Assembly: GCA_033807695.1 (NCBI GenBank)
Contig: CM066305.1
Span: 2,790,001 to 2,854,000 of the forward strand
Direction of reading: 5' to 3'
Source of the DNA: Daedaleopsis sinensis
Lineage: Eukaryota; Basidiomycota; Agaricomycetes; Polyporales; Polyporaceae
DNA: 64,000 bases
The stretch's first letter is position 1, and each line of letters opens with the position of its first letter. A model generated the notes under the pieces. That model had not been told where the DNA came from. It did no database searches and saw nothing but the letters and a program-made list of their open reading frames with translations. Positions 44,995 through 56,687 of the stretch are shown here, one piece after another. The position numbers and the translations under genes are program-made.

Positions 44995-46811
44995 CCGCAC
45001 GGGAGGAGATAGAGGTTTACGGACGATGCGCTGGTTCGTAGCAGGCTTCTAGATAGACTATCATAAGGCCTGAGTCAAAATCTTAGTCGCTAGATTTTCC
45101 CGAGGCTCTCAGACGTTCGTACAAGCTGCTGAGGTGAGTGGGGTGAGGGAGGAGGAGACTGTGGAGGCTCGAAGGAGGAGCAGGCAATGAGCGCCGAGCC
45201 CGTCAGCGGGCACAGATGTGCGTCTACCTTGGGCTGGATCAAGCGCTCAAGCTCGCATTCTCTCCGTCCTCCTCCATCACTGTGGGCACGGACTACCTCA
45301 GCCTGAAGCATCTACATCGCTACTAGATCTCCACCCTGTTCTGCCGATGGCTATGCCTTCTCTCAGCTCGCCTCCTATGCCCTCCAGTATATTCTTGCCA
45401 AGTTACAACGTCCAACGTTGCGGGAACGGGGAGACTCGAAGATTTCAACTTAGGTTGGGTGAGATGTATGAACAACGACGCTGTAGACAAGGAGGATGTC
45501 TCCAAAACCAGTCAATCACACCCCGCTCACGGCGCTGACAGTCATGTAAGGTGAGTTCGACATCTTCGACACACGGGCGTCGACGATGTTCTGACTTGCA
45601 GGTTCGTTTGGTACCTCTCTGTCTTCTCCGCTGCCATTCTAAGCGTTCTCGCTACAAAGTAAGTGTATCCTATCTGAACACCGGGCGCGACCTCCAGTGC
45701 TAACAAAATCTATGCGCTCAGGTTCGTCCTACTCACTAGGCCCTAACAAGAGGTATACGTTCGCAGGATTGGTCGGCATGACGGGCAGCCCCCCCATTGT
45801 GCGTCCTCACAAACCTCTCTAATACATTCCACAGATAGACCGGGTCTCCTTCCGTTGTAAGCTCCTCAGCATGCGACCTGCTTCTCAGGCACGCTTAGTG
45901 AAAACCTCGAGCCATGGAGTAAGTCCTTGATGCTCTCATGACTCGCCTTCCTCCAACCTCACTATCTTTCAGCCGACAAGTACATCGACGCGTCGGTACT
46001 CTGGGGCGCGTACATGTGTAGAAGTAACGACGCGCGACTCAGCATCGAAGGCGAGCCTGGCTGGGCTTCCGGTGCGCGGCCCGAGCTTCAAAGCTTCACG
46101 GCCCAGCACGGCCCCCAGCGACACAGCCGCACCCTCAGGCGCGCCAGCACAGAGCAGCCTCAATGTAACATAATTTCTCGCAGGTGGGTGGTTGCGACGG
46201 CGAGATATGGGGATTTCACCAAGGGCCGGCCGGTGTGAGCGTCGTCACGGTGTCCTTGTTACCAGCGGTGACCATGACATCCTTATGTGCCCTCCTTTGC
46301 CCTTCTCCTTGCTCGCGCGAGCAAGCGCGTGCCGACCCACACAACCTGCGCGCCTCACGCGAATTTCGCCGCGAGTCCCCGGCCGTCGTGGACGGCACCC
46401 AGTACCGACAAGGCATTGCCAATGACCGGCCTCATCATGCTTGAGCGAGCAGCCTAATATCAATCAGGTGAGGAACGACGGGTACATTTTTGCGCACATA
46501 TCTCTCGCAGCTGACAGGGATATCGCATGTCAGTGCTCAAAAACCAACATGTCCGCGAGATCGAACGCAACGCTGATGATAGTGACGAAGGTAGTAAGCC
46601 GGGGTCGGGCCAGGTGGGGGCTTAGGTACAATTACTTGTATCAGTGTATACGACAATTGCAACTTGTCTAGTCTCATCTTCTGTACGTGCTACCGCCCAG
46701 CGTAGTAAAACATCGTACCGAGCATCTCCCTCTATAGTGCGCTTCTCTTCTCACCCTCGATGTCGTCCTCGCATCGCAACTCGCACTCCCAAGGCACATC
46801 GACATGTTCTT
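44995..46811 (+). other. Region with small exon-like pieces, possibly a broken gene
   Basis: Between 45110 and 45740 on the plus strand, short pieces can be joined with valid splice sites: ACGTTCGTACAAGCTGCTGAG, then MCVYLGLDQALKLAFSPSSS, then ISTLFCRWLCLLSARLLCPP, then a membrane-like VRFVWYLSVFSAAILSVLAT and a stop. At 45970-46170 a Ser/Ala-rich stretch follows an acceptor. I cannot find a convincing start or a single long product. It could be a decayed gene or a very short membrane protein. The rest of the region shows nothing recognisable. Confidence 0.25.
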
Positions 46812-48143
46812 CTACACCCACACTGCTAGAAGGGACGGGTTACGGCCGAGAAATGAGCACGCAGAGATATTGCAACGCACCTTTACCCTTTCCCTTTTGC
46901 TCACGCTCACGCTTCTCCCGCTCTCGAAACTTCCGCTGATACCACGCCTGAGTGATGAAGGAGGGCTCCCCAGAGTCTGCGAACGAAAGTACGCGGTTGT
47001 CTTCCGGTCGTATGTAGCCCGGAGTGATTGGTTTCCAGTCGCGCTTCTGCCCGGAGATCCTGGTGTATATCCACAGCTGTGGCTCCCGACGTTGAGGGGA
47101 CCAGTGACAGAATAGGTCGCCTAGTGAGAGGTCCGACTTCGATGACATTCCAGTAGGCGGGGCCGACAAGGTGTACTGGCCCCAAGAGGGGTACCACGCG
47201 GTCTCGAAATGGACACTAGTCTTCTTCTCTGCATCAGTTCGCTGACAAGCGGTTGTCGTCCTCTTGTAAGCTGATGGATGCATGTCATCCGGGTCCTTAA
47301 CAAAACAATACCTTGAGTTCTCGAAGACGCAAGAGCAAGGGAACCAAAGACACGTACAGTTGGCAAGTTGCGCACAGCTGGCTTCATCGAAGTCGGCGCA
47401 CTGCTGGAAGAGGTTGCTACTTCTTGGGGCTCACGTAGAGAAGCACGAGAGGCTGAGCGAGTAACTACCGAGGATTGCTTCGGGATGCTAGCATGCTTCG
47501 GGAGAGCAGAGGATGCGGAGACCTTGCTTACGCTAGATATAGGCTCGACGACAGGGATTGCGTTTGCGGGGTTATCGTCGTCGGCTCTAGCACCCTTGTG
47601 AACTCCGAGTCGTATGCTGGCGGCGGACGACTTTACAGTACCAGAGCGCATACCACTCAGAGGAGCAGACGTCGCTCTCCTCTTCATCCTAACCGATGAC
47701 GCGTCAGGCACATCGTCCTCTTCATCTTCTTCATCGGAGAAGGGTGTCGGCGAAGGGGAAGGCCCAGGAGGGGGAGCAGGCATGAAGTTGGGCAGTGCTG
47801 GGAGAAATGCAGGACTAGAGGCGCGGGATGAACCGGCATCTGTGGCAGGAGTGAGGGATCTGAGCGAGGATGCGCGCATGGCAGATCGAGGTGCTGAAAC
47901 TTTTGTATCCCTTGAAGGTCTGAGATTCGCCGTAGGAAGACTGCTTGGGGTCAGCTACTGAACGTGGGGTTGATGTGCTGCTACGTACTCGTCGTAGAAA
48001 CACCGAAGGATGGTGGGCACGCTGTCTTCATCCACGTCCGGCGCACCAGGCGCGAGATATGGTAGCTTGGTAGTGATATTGGGTCGGATAAGCACACGGG
48101 CACCATATGTGTAAGGAGAAGCGTCGGAAGGACGTTGCGCCAT
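46812..48143 (-). CDS. Unknown protein, Ser/Pro-rich linker and basic C-terminus
   Basis: Not recognised. It starts MAQRPSDASPYTYGARVLIR and PNITTKLPYLAPGAPDVDED. A short intron of about 44 nt joins CFYD to SLPTANLRPSRDTK. A long Ser/Pro/Glu-rich, probably disordered middle follows (FSDEEDEEDDVPDASS). The C-terminal part looks folded: SVHFETAWYPSWGQYTLSAP, SLGDLFCHWSPQRREPQLWI, YTRISGQKRDWKPITPGYIR, then a Lys/Arg/Glu helix (QRKFREREKREREQKGKGKG). The stop is either at 46840 (read-through) or at 46812 after a small final exon; I prefer the spliced form. Likely lineage-specific; no function is proposed. Confidence 0.5.
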
Positions 48144-48806
48144 AGTATCTGGTATGGAAGGAGTTGTGACGACGACCGGATAGATTTCTAGGTGGTTGAG
48201 TGGCAGATGGAGAGTGAGAAAGACCCGAGCAGTGGCACACTGAACCGTCGCATGTTGCGGAACCACAGTCTGGTAGAAACATGGTAGGGATGGACAAAGT
48301 AAGGACAAAGAGGCAATCGTTGCCAGTTGTATGAGGACGGCGGTGCCGGAAAGCGCGCAGGCCCGTAAAAGCCCGGCCGGCAGCTCAGTACTACAGAGTA
48401 CTACGCGCTACCCTGGCCCGCCTGAGGTCTGAGTATGCAACTTAATGGCCGAGGGTGCTGGTAGTAAGATAGGCCGCTCGCGAGCAGCGGACATATGCAT
48501 TACATTGAAGCGTAGCCGTACAGTGGCACTCCGTACACATACATGATGATAGATTCTGGGTAGCAGCACACCGATGCGAACTCTACAAGCACTTCACAAG
48601 CATAGCGACCACGGCGGTCGATGTGCGCAACACAATATGTATCATGCCGACGATCATTAGCTTGAAGAGCATCCTTATGATCTGGAAGTACCCGGGGCGT
48701 TCGGTGCTGAAGGGTGCGAACGTCTTGCGCCCAAGTGCTCCCAGCACCACCCAGAGCGTCTCGAAGGGAAATTCGGCCCCCATCCCTCGTGCGCTGTGAA
48801 GAAGCA
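48144..48806. other. Intergenic, nothing recognised
   Basis: About 660 bp. It holds the promoter of the gene starting at 48143 and the 3' flank of the gene ending at 48807. Frames present are shadows of repeat-rich coding sequence. Confidence 0.4.
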
Positions 48807-49871
48807 TCAGCACGTCGCGAGCTCGATCCGAACTCTGAGTACATACTGGACAGCGGCGATGAGCCTAGTGGAGGTGTCCGGGGGGTTGACCCGAGCCGCT
48901 CTAGCGCTGCCCGCGAGGGCCTGGGTGACGAGGGTGGCGTTGGCGGCTTGAGCTCCGTTGGCGCAGCCCGCGATAGTGATGACCGTCGCGCCGTAGACGT
49001 GAGCTCCAGCCGCGCTGCCTGCGAGGGTAGCGACGTCCGCGTCTTCAGCTTGCGCCTCATCGGCGCTGCCCGCGATGTCGGCGACGGTCGCCTCAGCGGC
49101 TTGAGCTCCGTCGGCGTTGCCCGCGCTAGCGACGACGGACGCGTCGTCGACTAGAGCCCCGGCCGCGCTAACTGCAATGGTAACGACGTTCGCGTCGTTG
49201 TGGGGATCTTCGGCCGCGCTGTCCGCAAGGGTGGCGACGGTCACGGCTCTGCCAACCAGAGCATGGGTGCCGAGGTCTTGATAGTCGCTGTCGAGAAGAG
49301 GGACTTGCTCGATTGGTTGTAGCCCAAGCTCGCGCGCACGTTGGGCTATTGCTCTCCCTTCTTCATACCAGCGCGCGAAGAAGTCGAGGGTGGACTGATC
49401 GTAGAATAACAAGCGATGCTTGCGCAAACAGTTGCCGATGGGGACATCCCAATGGAACGTCCAGTCGCGCTACTGCAGATGAGCACGATCGATGCGATCT
49501 GAGGCACTAGAACTCACCTTGTTGTAGTGGTAGTTCCACTCAGGGTCAATGAACTTTGCGAACTTAGCCTCCGGGTACTCCTTCTCGGTGACGACGATGG
49601 CCCCTACATCTCGTCTCAACGGGAATGCGCGATGTCATTAACGCAGAGAGACTTACTTCCATGAGTTTCCCCAGTATCTGTGTTGAGGGTTGCGAAGGCG
49701 ACAAAGACGTCCATCTCGGAGATGTCATCGTTTGCCGGCGTGTCGGACTCAGTGAAGGTCGAGAACACAACCTTAGGATAGTAGCAGAATTTTATTCTGC
49801 AAACGTATCAGTAGGGTTTGTCAGGCAAGAACAGGTAGAGCAGTAACTTACTTGCAGCGTCCGAGAGCCAT
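48807..49871 (-). CDS. Unknown protein with 17-residue Ala-rich repeats
   Basis: Not recognised. Four exons. It begins MALGRCK, then IKFCYYPKVVFSTFTESDTP, EMDVFVAFATLNTDTGETHG, DVGAIVVTEKEYPEAKFAKF and IDPEWNYHYNK joined to RDWTFHWDVPIGNCLRKHRL. The folded part ends LFYDQSTLDFFARWYEEGRA, a strand plus helix like those in other unknowns in this region. The C-terminal third is five tandem 17-residue repeats, such as VADIAGSADEAQAEDAD and VATLAGSAAGAHVYGAT, then RLIAAVQYVLRVRIELATC. The repeats are encoded by 51-bp units with ongoing divergence. Splice phases are consistent across the N-terminal part. Confidence 0.55.
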
Positions 49872-50238
49872 TTTGAGCTTGAGTGCAGGAGGGAATGTGC
49901 AGTGAGAGCCGGCAGTGGCGCGCGAGAAGAGGGGAAGTGGTAGAGTGTGTCAAAGGCAAGCGGGGCTCTTAATCAAGGCGCAGAGCTGGATCCGCAGTCG
50001 CCCGCATCCTTTGTCCTGCGGTAAACACGACCTCTGCTCGCCCGCGCGAGGTTACACCGTGGATGTCTACAAGACGGTGACAAGGTCGCGTGCACTGTGA
50101 CTGACGCGTCAGTCGTGTCACGCGGCGCGAGATGGTGGGATCTGTAGTCGTAACAGCATGTCTGTTGAGATTTCTGTGGGCAAAACAAATATAGTACATA
50201 TCGGTAGGAAACTATGCTCTTGAGCCTACACCCAGACC
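49872..50238. other. Intergenic, nothing recognised
   Basis: About 370 bp. It is the promoter side of the gene starting at 49871 and the 3' side of the gene ending at 50239. No repeat or motif was recognised. Confidence 0.4.
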
Positions 50239-53200
50239 TCAACTCAACCGATGACGTTCTCGCCATATCGGGGTAAGCACCTGTGAAACCTTTGTGACTG
50301 CATCTGAGAGAAGGCTCTCCTCTTCAGCGGTGAGATCTTTGAATACACCTCGAGCGCACCACCGATCGGGATGAAAGCGTTTGTGGCTCTCATGAATGAC
50401 AGAGCTGTATTGTTTCGCGCCGAGTTTCTTCCTCGCGACTGCGAAGAACTCCTCCATAGCCGACCAGTGGATATCGTCGTATTTGAAGTCGCGTGGATGG
50501 ACGAGAGTTGGCCAAGGCAAGGTGTAGAAGCAAACGGGATGAGTGGCAGAGAAACGCGTCTGGTCGAATTCATCACAGAGCGAGAGGTATCGCTCGACTG
50601 CCCGTCCTGGGTTCCAACGACCGTCCCATCGAGCAAGATCCTGCTGACGACGCTGCTCGCGCAAGCGGGTGATTTGTTCTTGATGTTCCAAGGCGCGGCG
50701 CTCTTCTTCAGCACGAGCAGCTGCAGCGGCCTTATCTTGCAAGCTCTTGGTTTCTTCTGCTGTTTCGGCTGCACGACGACGAGCTTCTTCAGTCTCCCTA
50801 GCTTGCTCGGCCTTTCTAGCAGCTTGCTCCTGCGATTCCGCTGCTTGCTGGCGAGCATGGGCCTCCCACAAAGGACGATCGCGCTCAATTTCAGCGAGCT
50901 TGCGTCGGGATTCCTCGATGTTTGCAGCTCGAGTGGCTTCGTCTTCGACTGAGCCAACTCCTGCGCCCTCCCCGCTCCCTGCCCCCTCGGCATCCTTGTT
51001 GGGAGAAAAGGCCGCAAAAATACGAGCCCAATGTTCCCGTGCCACCCGCTCGACCCGTTGCGTGTCCACCTCTTCTTCTGGCTCTGCAGCCCTCTTTGTA
51101 GACGGCTTGGTCTTGCGGCGTTCGTGAGCCCGATCTTCCCGCACCTTGGTGGTTGTGCTGGTCGGGCTGACTTGCTCGGCACAACGACGTTTGTTAGGTG
51201 CCTCGAGATTCTCCTCGGAGTCCAAGCTACCAGCTATAGGAGAAAGTCAGGTATGAGGACAAGATAGGTCAACAGCGACACATACCAGGACGTTTGGGGA
51301 CTCGCTTGCGGTCATCGCATACGTTCTCTGACATTGGGACGTCGCCGTCCTGATCTGTCATCATCTCGTCATTCACCCTGCTAGATTCCGCCATGGGCAC
51401 GTCTTCTTGGGCGAACGGCACAGAGCCTTCCGGAAAGGGAGAGGTTCCAGGATCGGGGTGCGTCGCAAAAGGAGCGCTCGAGGGGCCGGCCGGACCGAAT
51501 GGTCCACCGAAAGTCCACCTGGTGTGCTGGGGAGTCGGACGTGGTTCATCAGTCGAACCAGAGGAGGGTACATGGCTGTACGTGAACGAGAAGGAAGGTA
51601 CGTCTGAGGCTGGAGGGACGGTTTGTGGTGGAATAGAAGACGATGTGCCAGAAGGGTAGTGGGCCGCAGAGGATGGTGGAGGAGCAGGAGGATCGGTGCG
51701 CGGGGGTGGCGCATGCTGGACATCAGGACGTCCACTCGAAGTGTCCAGGGGGGGAGTCGTCTTCCCCTCTCCTTGCCTTGTCGTTCTGAACGGCGTTGAT
51801 GGCTCGGTAGAGGCGTTCGGGTCCGTGTACTGCTGCGGAGCGATGGGAGTTCCGCTGGGCAGCTCTTGTGGCTCAGCAGAGGTGGTTGGAACGTATGGGC
51901 TCGCGTTCGTCTCCGACTGCGGAGCGATGGGAGCTCCATTGGGTAGCTCTTGTGGCTCGGTAGTAGTGTTTGGAACGTCCGGGCTCGCGTTCGTCCCCGG
52001 ATGCGGCAGATAAGATTCTGGCGAGGCGATGGGCACTCCGGTGGGCAGCTCCTGTGGCTCGGTAGTAGTGGTGTTTGGAACGTCCGGGTTCGCGTTCGCC
52101 CCCGGCTGCGGCAGATAAGATTCGGGCTCGGCGATGGGAACTCCGGTGGACAAGTCTTCTGGCTCGGAGGCAACAGCACTCGCGCTTACCCCCGACTGTG
52201 CCGGGACGGAACCGGACGAGACGGTACGTTGACCGGTGGGCGTTTCCTGCGCCTCGTTATGAACCTTCGGCTGCTCCAAACTTGTCGTCGCCGCCTGGGC
52301 CTTCGTTCGGGACCGAGTCCTGGTAGACCCTGATTTGAGCGGAGCAGGTTCTGTAGAGACACCCTGCACCACCACGTTCTCCTTTACGATCTTTGCCTTC
52401 GTGGCCTTCAGCGGCGTCTGGGCCTTATTCTTCCCCTTGGCTCGCGTCCGAGTCTGACTGGGCTCGGAACGGATAGTCGTAGATGGTCCGGCAGGTAGCG
52501 GCGGCGGCGGCGGCTCCGTAGAAGCGTTGGGCATCCCCGCGTTCGCCTTTGCCTGGCTTCTAGTTGTTGCCGACAGGGTCCGAACGGGCTTGGAAGCAGT
52601 CTTGCGTACCTTGGGAGGAGGAATATCTGGTACTGCGGATTTCGAAGAGGGTCCAATATCCTCTTGGTTGAGTCGACGCTTTCGAGGCCCTTCCGGAACG
52701 CCTTCGGGCACATGAGGAGCCACGGCTGGGTGGCCGTTGAAAGGCACAAAGCAGTCGTACGCCGGATCGAGCTTGTAGATCTCCCACTGTTCTCGGGAGC
52801 AGATACAGAGTTGACTAAGAACATGGGTATCGATGAATGGAGTATAAAACGTCGCGAGAGGTTGCACTCACCCGCAAAGGTCAACAGATCTAGGCCAATT
52901 TCCTTCGTCTGGAACGCCAGGAGCCAGACGCGCAGCGGGAACAGCCCTCCACTGCATGGTCTGTCCAGGGATGCTTTCTATAACAATACGGCTGCCGGAG
53001 CGAGTGCTGATAGCGGTAGAATTCGAGTCGCGACGACCGGTCGCCGCAGTTGGGTTGAACGTAGCGAAGAAGAGGGTCGACGCCGGATCAGAGAGTATGC
53101 GATCTGGCTGAGTACTGTCAATAACACCAGGAGTAGATCCTCCCAGAAAGCGAGGCATGTTGGGGAGAGCTGGGAGCATCGTCGGTGACAGCAGATAGTA

Positions 53201-53293
53201 ACTGAGGAGGGAGTTCGTGGGGAAGATGTTGGGTGTGGAAATTTGGGTGAGTGTGGACTCGGAGTTCAAGAAAGCGAAGCTAGGTGGAGACAT
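50239..53293 (-). CDS. Long low-complexity protein with C-terminal HPD module (NFKBIL1-like)
   Basis: Three exons. Exon 1 (53293 to about 52872) starts MSPPSFAFLNSESTLTQIST; an intron of about 57 nt joins DLCG to QLCICSREQWEIYKLDPAYD. Exon 2 is Pro/Thr/Ser-rich with about five imperfect repeats of 24-30 residues (units such as TEPQELPTGVPIASPESYLP) and basic patches (KTASKPVRTLSATTRSQAK). An intron at about 51230-51285 joins it to exon 3, which has a long Ala/Glu/Arg coiled coil (AEQARETEEARRRAAETAEE) and ends with a folded module: RDFKYDDIHWSAMEEFFAVA, SSVIHESHKRFHPDRWCARG. The H-K-R-F-H-P-D-R-W pattern plus a helix after it resembles the C-terminal module of NFKBIL1-like proteins and, more distantly, J domains. 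Function unknown. The alternative start at 53383 adds a weakly hydrophobic leader. Confidence 0.6.
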
Positions 53294-55083
53294 TGCGATA
53301 CTTCCAATGAGCGAAAGAATGCATGCAGCAAGCGCATCATGGCAATGGGGATGTGAGAATGGCGACCTGACTTGACGAACCAAAAACCTTTGCAGTACAT
53401 GGTAAGGTTTGTATCTCAGCGTCTAAGGTGGCTGGGTATACGCGATTACGATCTAAGATCTGAGATTGAGTGGCTGTGTCCAGGAGCTTCGGAGGGTGCA
53501 CTGTCTCACGCACTGTGCTGCGGCCGAATTACACTCCTCCTCCTCCTCCTCAGTATCTGACGTCTGACCGGGACCACCACTGCTTGCTTAACCATCACTA
53601 ATTCCACCTACGCGTTGAAAACATTGCGCCGTGAAACCACACCGTTTGGACGGCCCTGTCATCAGGGAAATATTCAGACGCTATCCAGAGCTACAGGCGC
53701 CACATAGCGTCTGTAGCCTCGCAGCGTCCCCCCTTCTATATAAGCACACCCTATGGCCGTATAGCGCTATACTGCGCTACAGAGCATTCTTCAAAAGGGA
53801 ATAAGCTCACGGATATATTGGTGCCCAGTGCCGGCGCCACGACACCTCACTACTAGATGCATGCGAGCAGTAGAATAACTGGAGATGCATTGACAGTATC
53901 TACTACATAACCCGAGGGATACAATGCATGAACTACCATCAAGCCACCGTGCTCGTCTCTGTGACAGAGAGACGGTGCAGGTGTGACGCAGACGGGCAGG
54001 TGTACATATACGTAGAAAATGGTATGCCACGTAGTATATGACCGACCGGGTTTGAGGCGAGAGCGGGATGCGCGGTCAGCAGGGCGGAGGGAGAGGGAGA
54101 GAAGCGGCTGTTTGAGGTGCGAGTGTGAATGGGAATGGGAACGAGGGGGGAGGGGACTCAATCAGCGACCGTGGATGCACGGAGAACGGGCACACGTACT
54201 AAGCGAGGAGCCATCGAAGAAGACCGCACTGTTATCCCACTTGTGCAGCTTGCTGATGAGGCTGACGACATCCATCGCGATGACGGCGGCGTGCAGCAGA
54301 GCCTGTGTGTCGTGACTGTACGCGACCGTTCGGGTGCACGAGCAATGGGTCCGCAGCACGAGCGGTGGGAGGTGCGTCGATTTGGGACAACACCAGTGCC
54401 CGCGGAAGGCAGGTGTCCGGGGAGGAGGGAGGGAGAAGATGTGACGGGTGCATCAGCACACTGAATGGACACTGCGGGGGAGCGAAGGAGAGCGAACTAA
54501 AGGACTTACCTTGAGCATGAGTGGGGGTACTGTAGAACTCGGTGCCGTCCCGGAGCACCCCTTAGAAGCGAACAGATTAGCCCCTAGTAGCCCCAGATAT
54601 GCAGAGCAGCCCCCAGTAGCCCCAGATATTGATAGCACAACACTGCCAGATGGGATCCTGTTGAATGCAAAGTCTCAGCGAGGAGGGAGGGACAGACGAG
54701 AGAGTGGGGGGAAAAATCAACAGAACAATCGCATCAAGGATGTACGCTTAAGGCGGAGACTGAACCTTTCGGAAAAGCCCGTGGCCTGTGAGCACCCGGT
54801 CGTCTTGTCTAAACATGGAACATAGGCGCAGAGATAGACAAGATGGCAAGATAAATTGATTGGCACCCGGCGGAGGAGGCAATATCATGCTGTAGAGCTC
54901 GCACTCGCGCTCTGTAGAGCTATGTTGCGCTATGGATGCTAAGCGGAAAGCAGTGCTGCTACAGGTAATAGACGCCAAAACGAGTTTTCCTGATGGTTCT
55001 CATTCACGTCAACTCTACGCAAATCTTTGGGCGACACGCGTAGCACAAAGTCCTTTGTCTACGATGGCCCAACATAAGCTTGG
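53294..55083. other. Long region without a supported gene
   Basis: It contains the promoter of the preceding minus-strand gene, and short frames on both strands around 53.8-54.8 kb that lack domains and consistent splicing. A duplicated AGCCCC(C)AGTAGCCCCAGATAT phrase occurs at about 54580-54630. A small first exon of the next gene may start at 54932 (MDAKRKAVLLQ). Confidence 0.35.
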
Positions 55084-55665
55084 GGCGCCAAGCTCAAGTT
55101 CGAACGCCTCGACACGATCCTCCACACCCACCCTCCTACCCATAGCTCTTCTGCACCTCTGCTCATCGATATGCTCTCTCACACCACTCTGTGCGCATCG
55201 TACCTCGCGGCCTCAACCTTCATCATCTACGCCGTTCTAACGTCAATGTGGGATAGCTTTGTGCATGCCCCCGCCACCCTCACTATCGTCGGCCCCGATG
55301 AGCAACCGGTGAGCATGCCAAGCGCCACCGTCGGCCTGGTGCAGTTGGCAGGTAGTGCCAAAGGTATGTCCTGCGTGACTGTGAACGCGCAACCTGAAAT
55401 ACTTACTCATGTACCAAGTATACCTTTGTGCTGTCGACGTCAACGAGAATGATGTGCTGACTGGGTACCACGCGCCCCTCGGGTCCTTCGCCGGGTTTCT
55501 CAAGGTATGTCTGGGCGTTCAGTATCGTTCGCGATAGCTGACTTGTCACAGGATGGGGTGCGCCTTGCCGTCTTCAACGAGCACGGCCTAGTCTGTGTCG
55601 ACTTCGACGAGAAGGCGGACATGGTGCAGTTCATGAGCACCTTTGGCCGCGCTCAGTCCAAGTAG
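55084..55665 (+). CDS. Unknown protein, small (5' end unresolved)
   Basis: Not recognised. An in-frame segment begins AKLKFERLDTILHTHPPTHS and runs through a hydrophobic stretch to DSFVHAPATLTIVGPDEQPV and ATVGLVQLAGSAK. An intron (gtatgt...aag) leads to VYLCAVDVNENDVLTGYHAP and LGSFAGFLK, and another to DGVRLAVFNEHGLVCVDFDE, ending KADMVQFMSTFGRAQSK at 55665. The last exons read like a beta-sheet with a final helix, similar to neighbours at 44 and 58.7 kb. The frame has a stop just upstream of 55084, so a first exon must lie further left; a candidate starts at 54932. The hydrophobic stretch near 55171-55245 might be intronic. Confidence 0.45.
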
Positions 55666-55859
55666 TCGCTGCAGCTCAACCACATTTCGTACGGTGACCG
55701 ACGTTGCGGCCAGTCCTGTATCCGTAGAAGCTACCCACCGTGACCTTGCTTGTCGAATCTCTGTTTCCCTCTACACCATCAGCTCGTACCATCATAACGT
55801 ATTCCCATATTAATACATTTCAGTTCTCACTGTTCTCAGAGATGTGCGAGCAGTACTCC

Positions 55860-56400
55860 AAACCGCGCCCTGGATAGAGGGCCTCACCTCCGCTCCACGC
55901 GCGAGCGCGCGCGCTTTCGCAACGAACCTGCTCACCAAGAGCGCCGACGGCGCACTGTCCACTGTCCAGTACACGACCTCCGCCCCGCGCGTGCGAGCGA
56001 AAGCTCTAACGGCATACTCTACAGACTCCGGTACACAACCTCCGCCTCACGCGCGCGGCCGCGCACACTTTATGCCACGAACCTGCTCACCGAGAGCGCC
56101 GACGTCGACGGCTAGGTCCACAGGCGCTTGAGCAGCACATGGGTGGTGGCGCATGCACCAAGAGCGCCGACGGCGCACTGTCCACTGTCCAGTACACAAC
56201 CTGTACACAACCTGCGCCCCTCGCGCGCGCGAGCAAAAGCGCGGACGGCGTATTCTCCAGACTCCAGTACACAACCTCCGCCCCACGCGCGCGCCCCCGC
56301 GCGCTTTCGCAACGAACCTGCTCACCGAGAGCGCCGACGTCGACGGCTAGTCCACAGGCGCTTGAGCAGCACATGGGTGGGGGCGCATCATGCAATCATG
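55860..56400. repeat. Mosaic GC-rich duplications (about 225-235 bp)
   Basis: Blocks recur in two or three copies: GCGCCGACGGCGCACTGTCC at 55941 and 56164; CGAACCTGCTCACC at about 55923, 56075 and 56313; GACGTCGACGGCTAG plus CCACAGGCGCTTGAGCAGCA at about 56101 and 56337. Spacing is 223-235 bp, with further shuffling inside. No gene is supported; minus-strand frames are by-products of GC content. Confidence 0.7.
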
Positions 56401-56687
56401 CATCAATACATCAAGGCGGGCCTCTTGAAGCGGCCACTGGCAGGGCGTGCAAACGCTCCTCTCCTCCTGATCAAGCTTAGCGAACGTTGCGAGCGGCGAG
56501 ACAGGTTTTAGCTCGAGGAGGACATAGGCGTGCTGAGAATGGCACAGGTTCGAAGCCCTGCTAGGGGCCACACACGCGAGGACTGAAGCTCAAATCAATG
56601 GATTTCGCAGAACTCCACCGTCGTGCGTCCGCGTCAGAGCTCGAAGCAAAGGCAATTGTTGGTAGTCTAGTAGTCAGAGTCATTGTC

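Noticed and set aside
56505..56580. Functional tRNA gene
   Set aside because: The A and B boxes are approximate and neither acceptor nor T-stem pairs; at most a relic.
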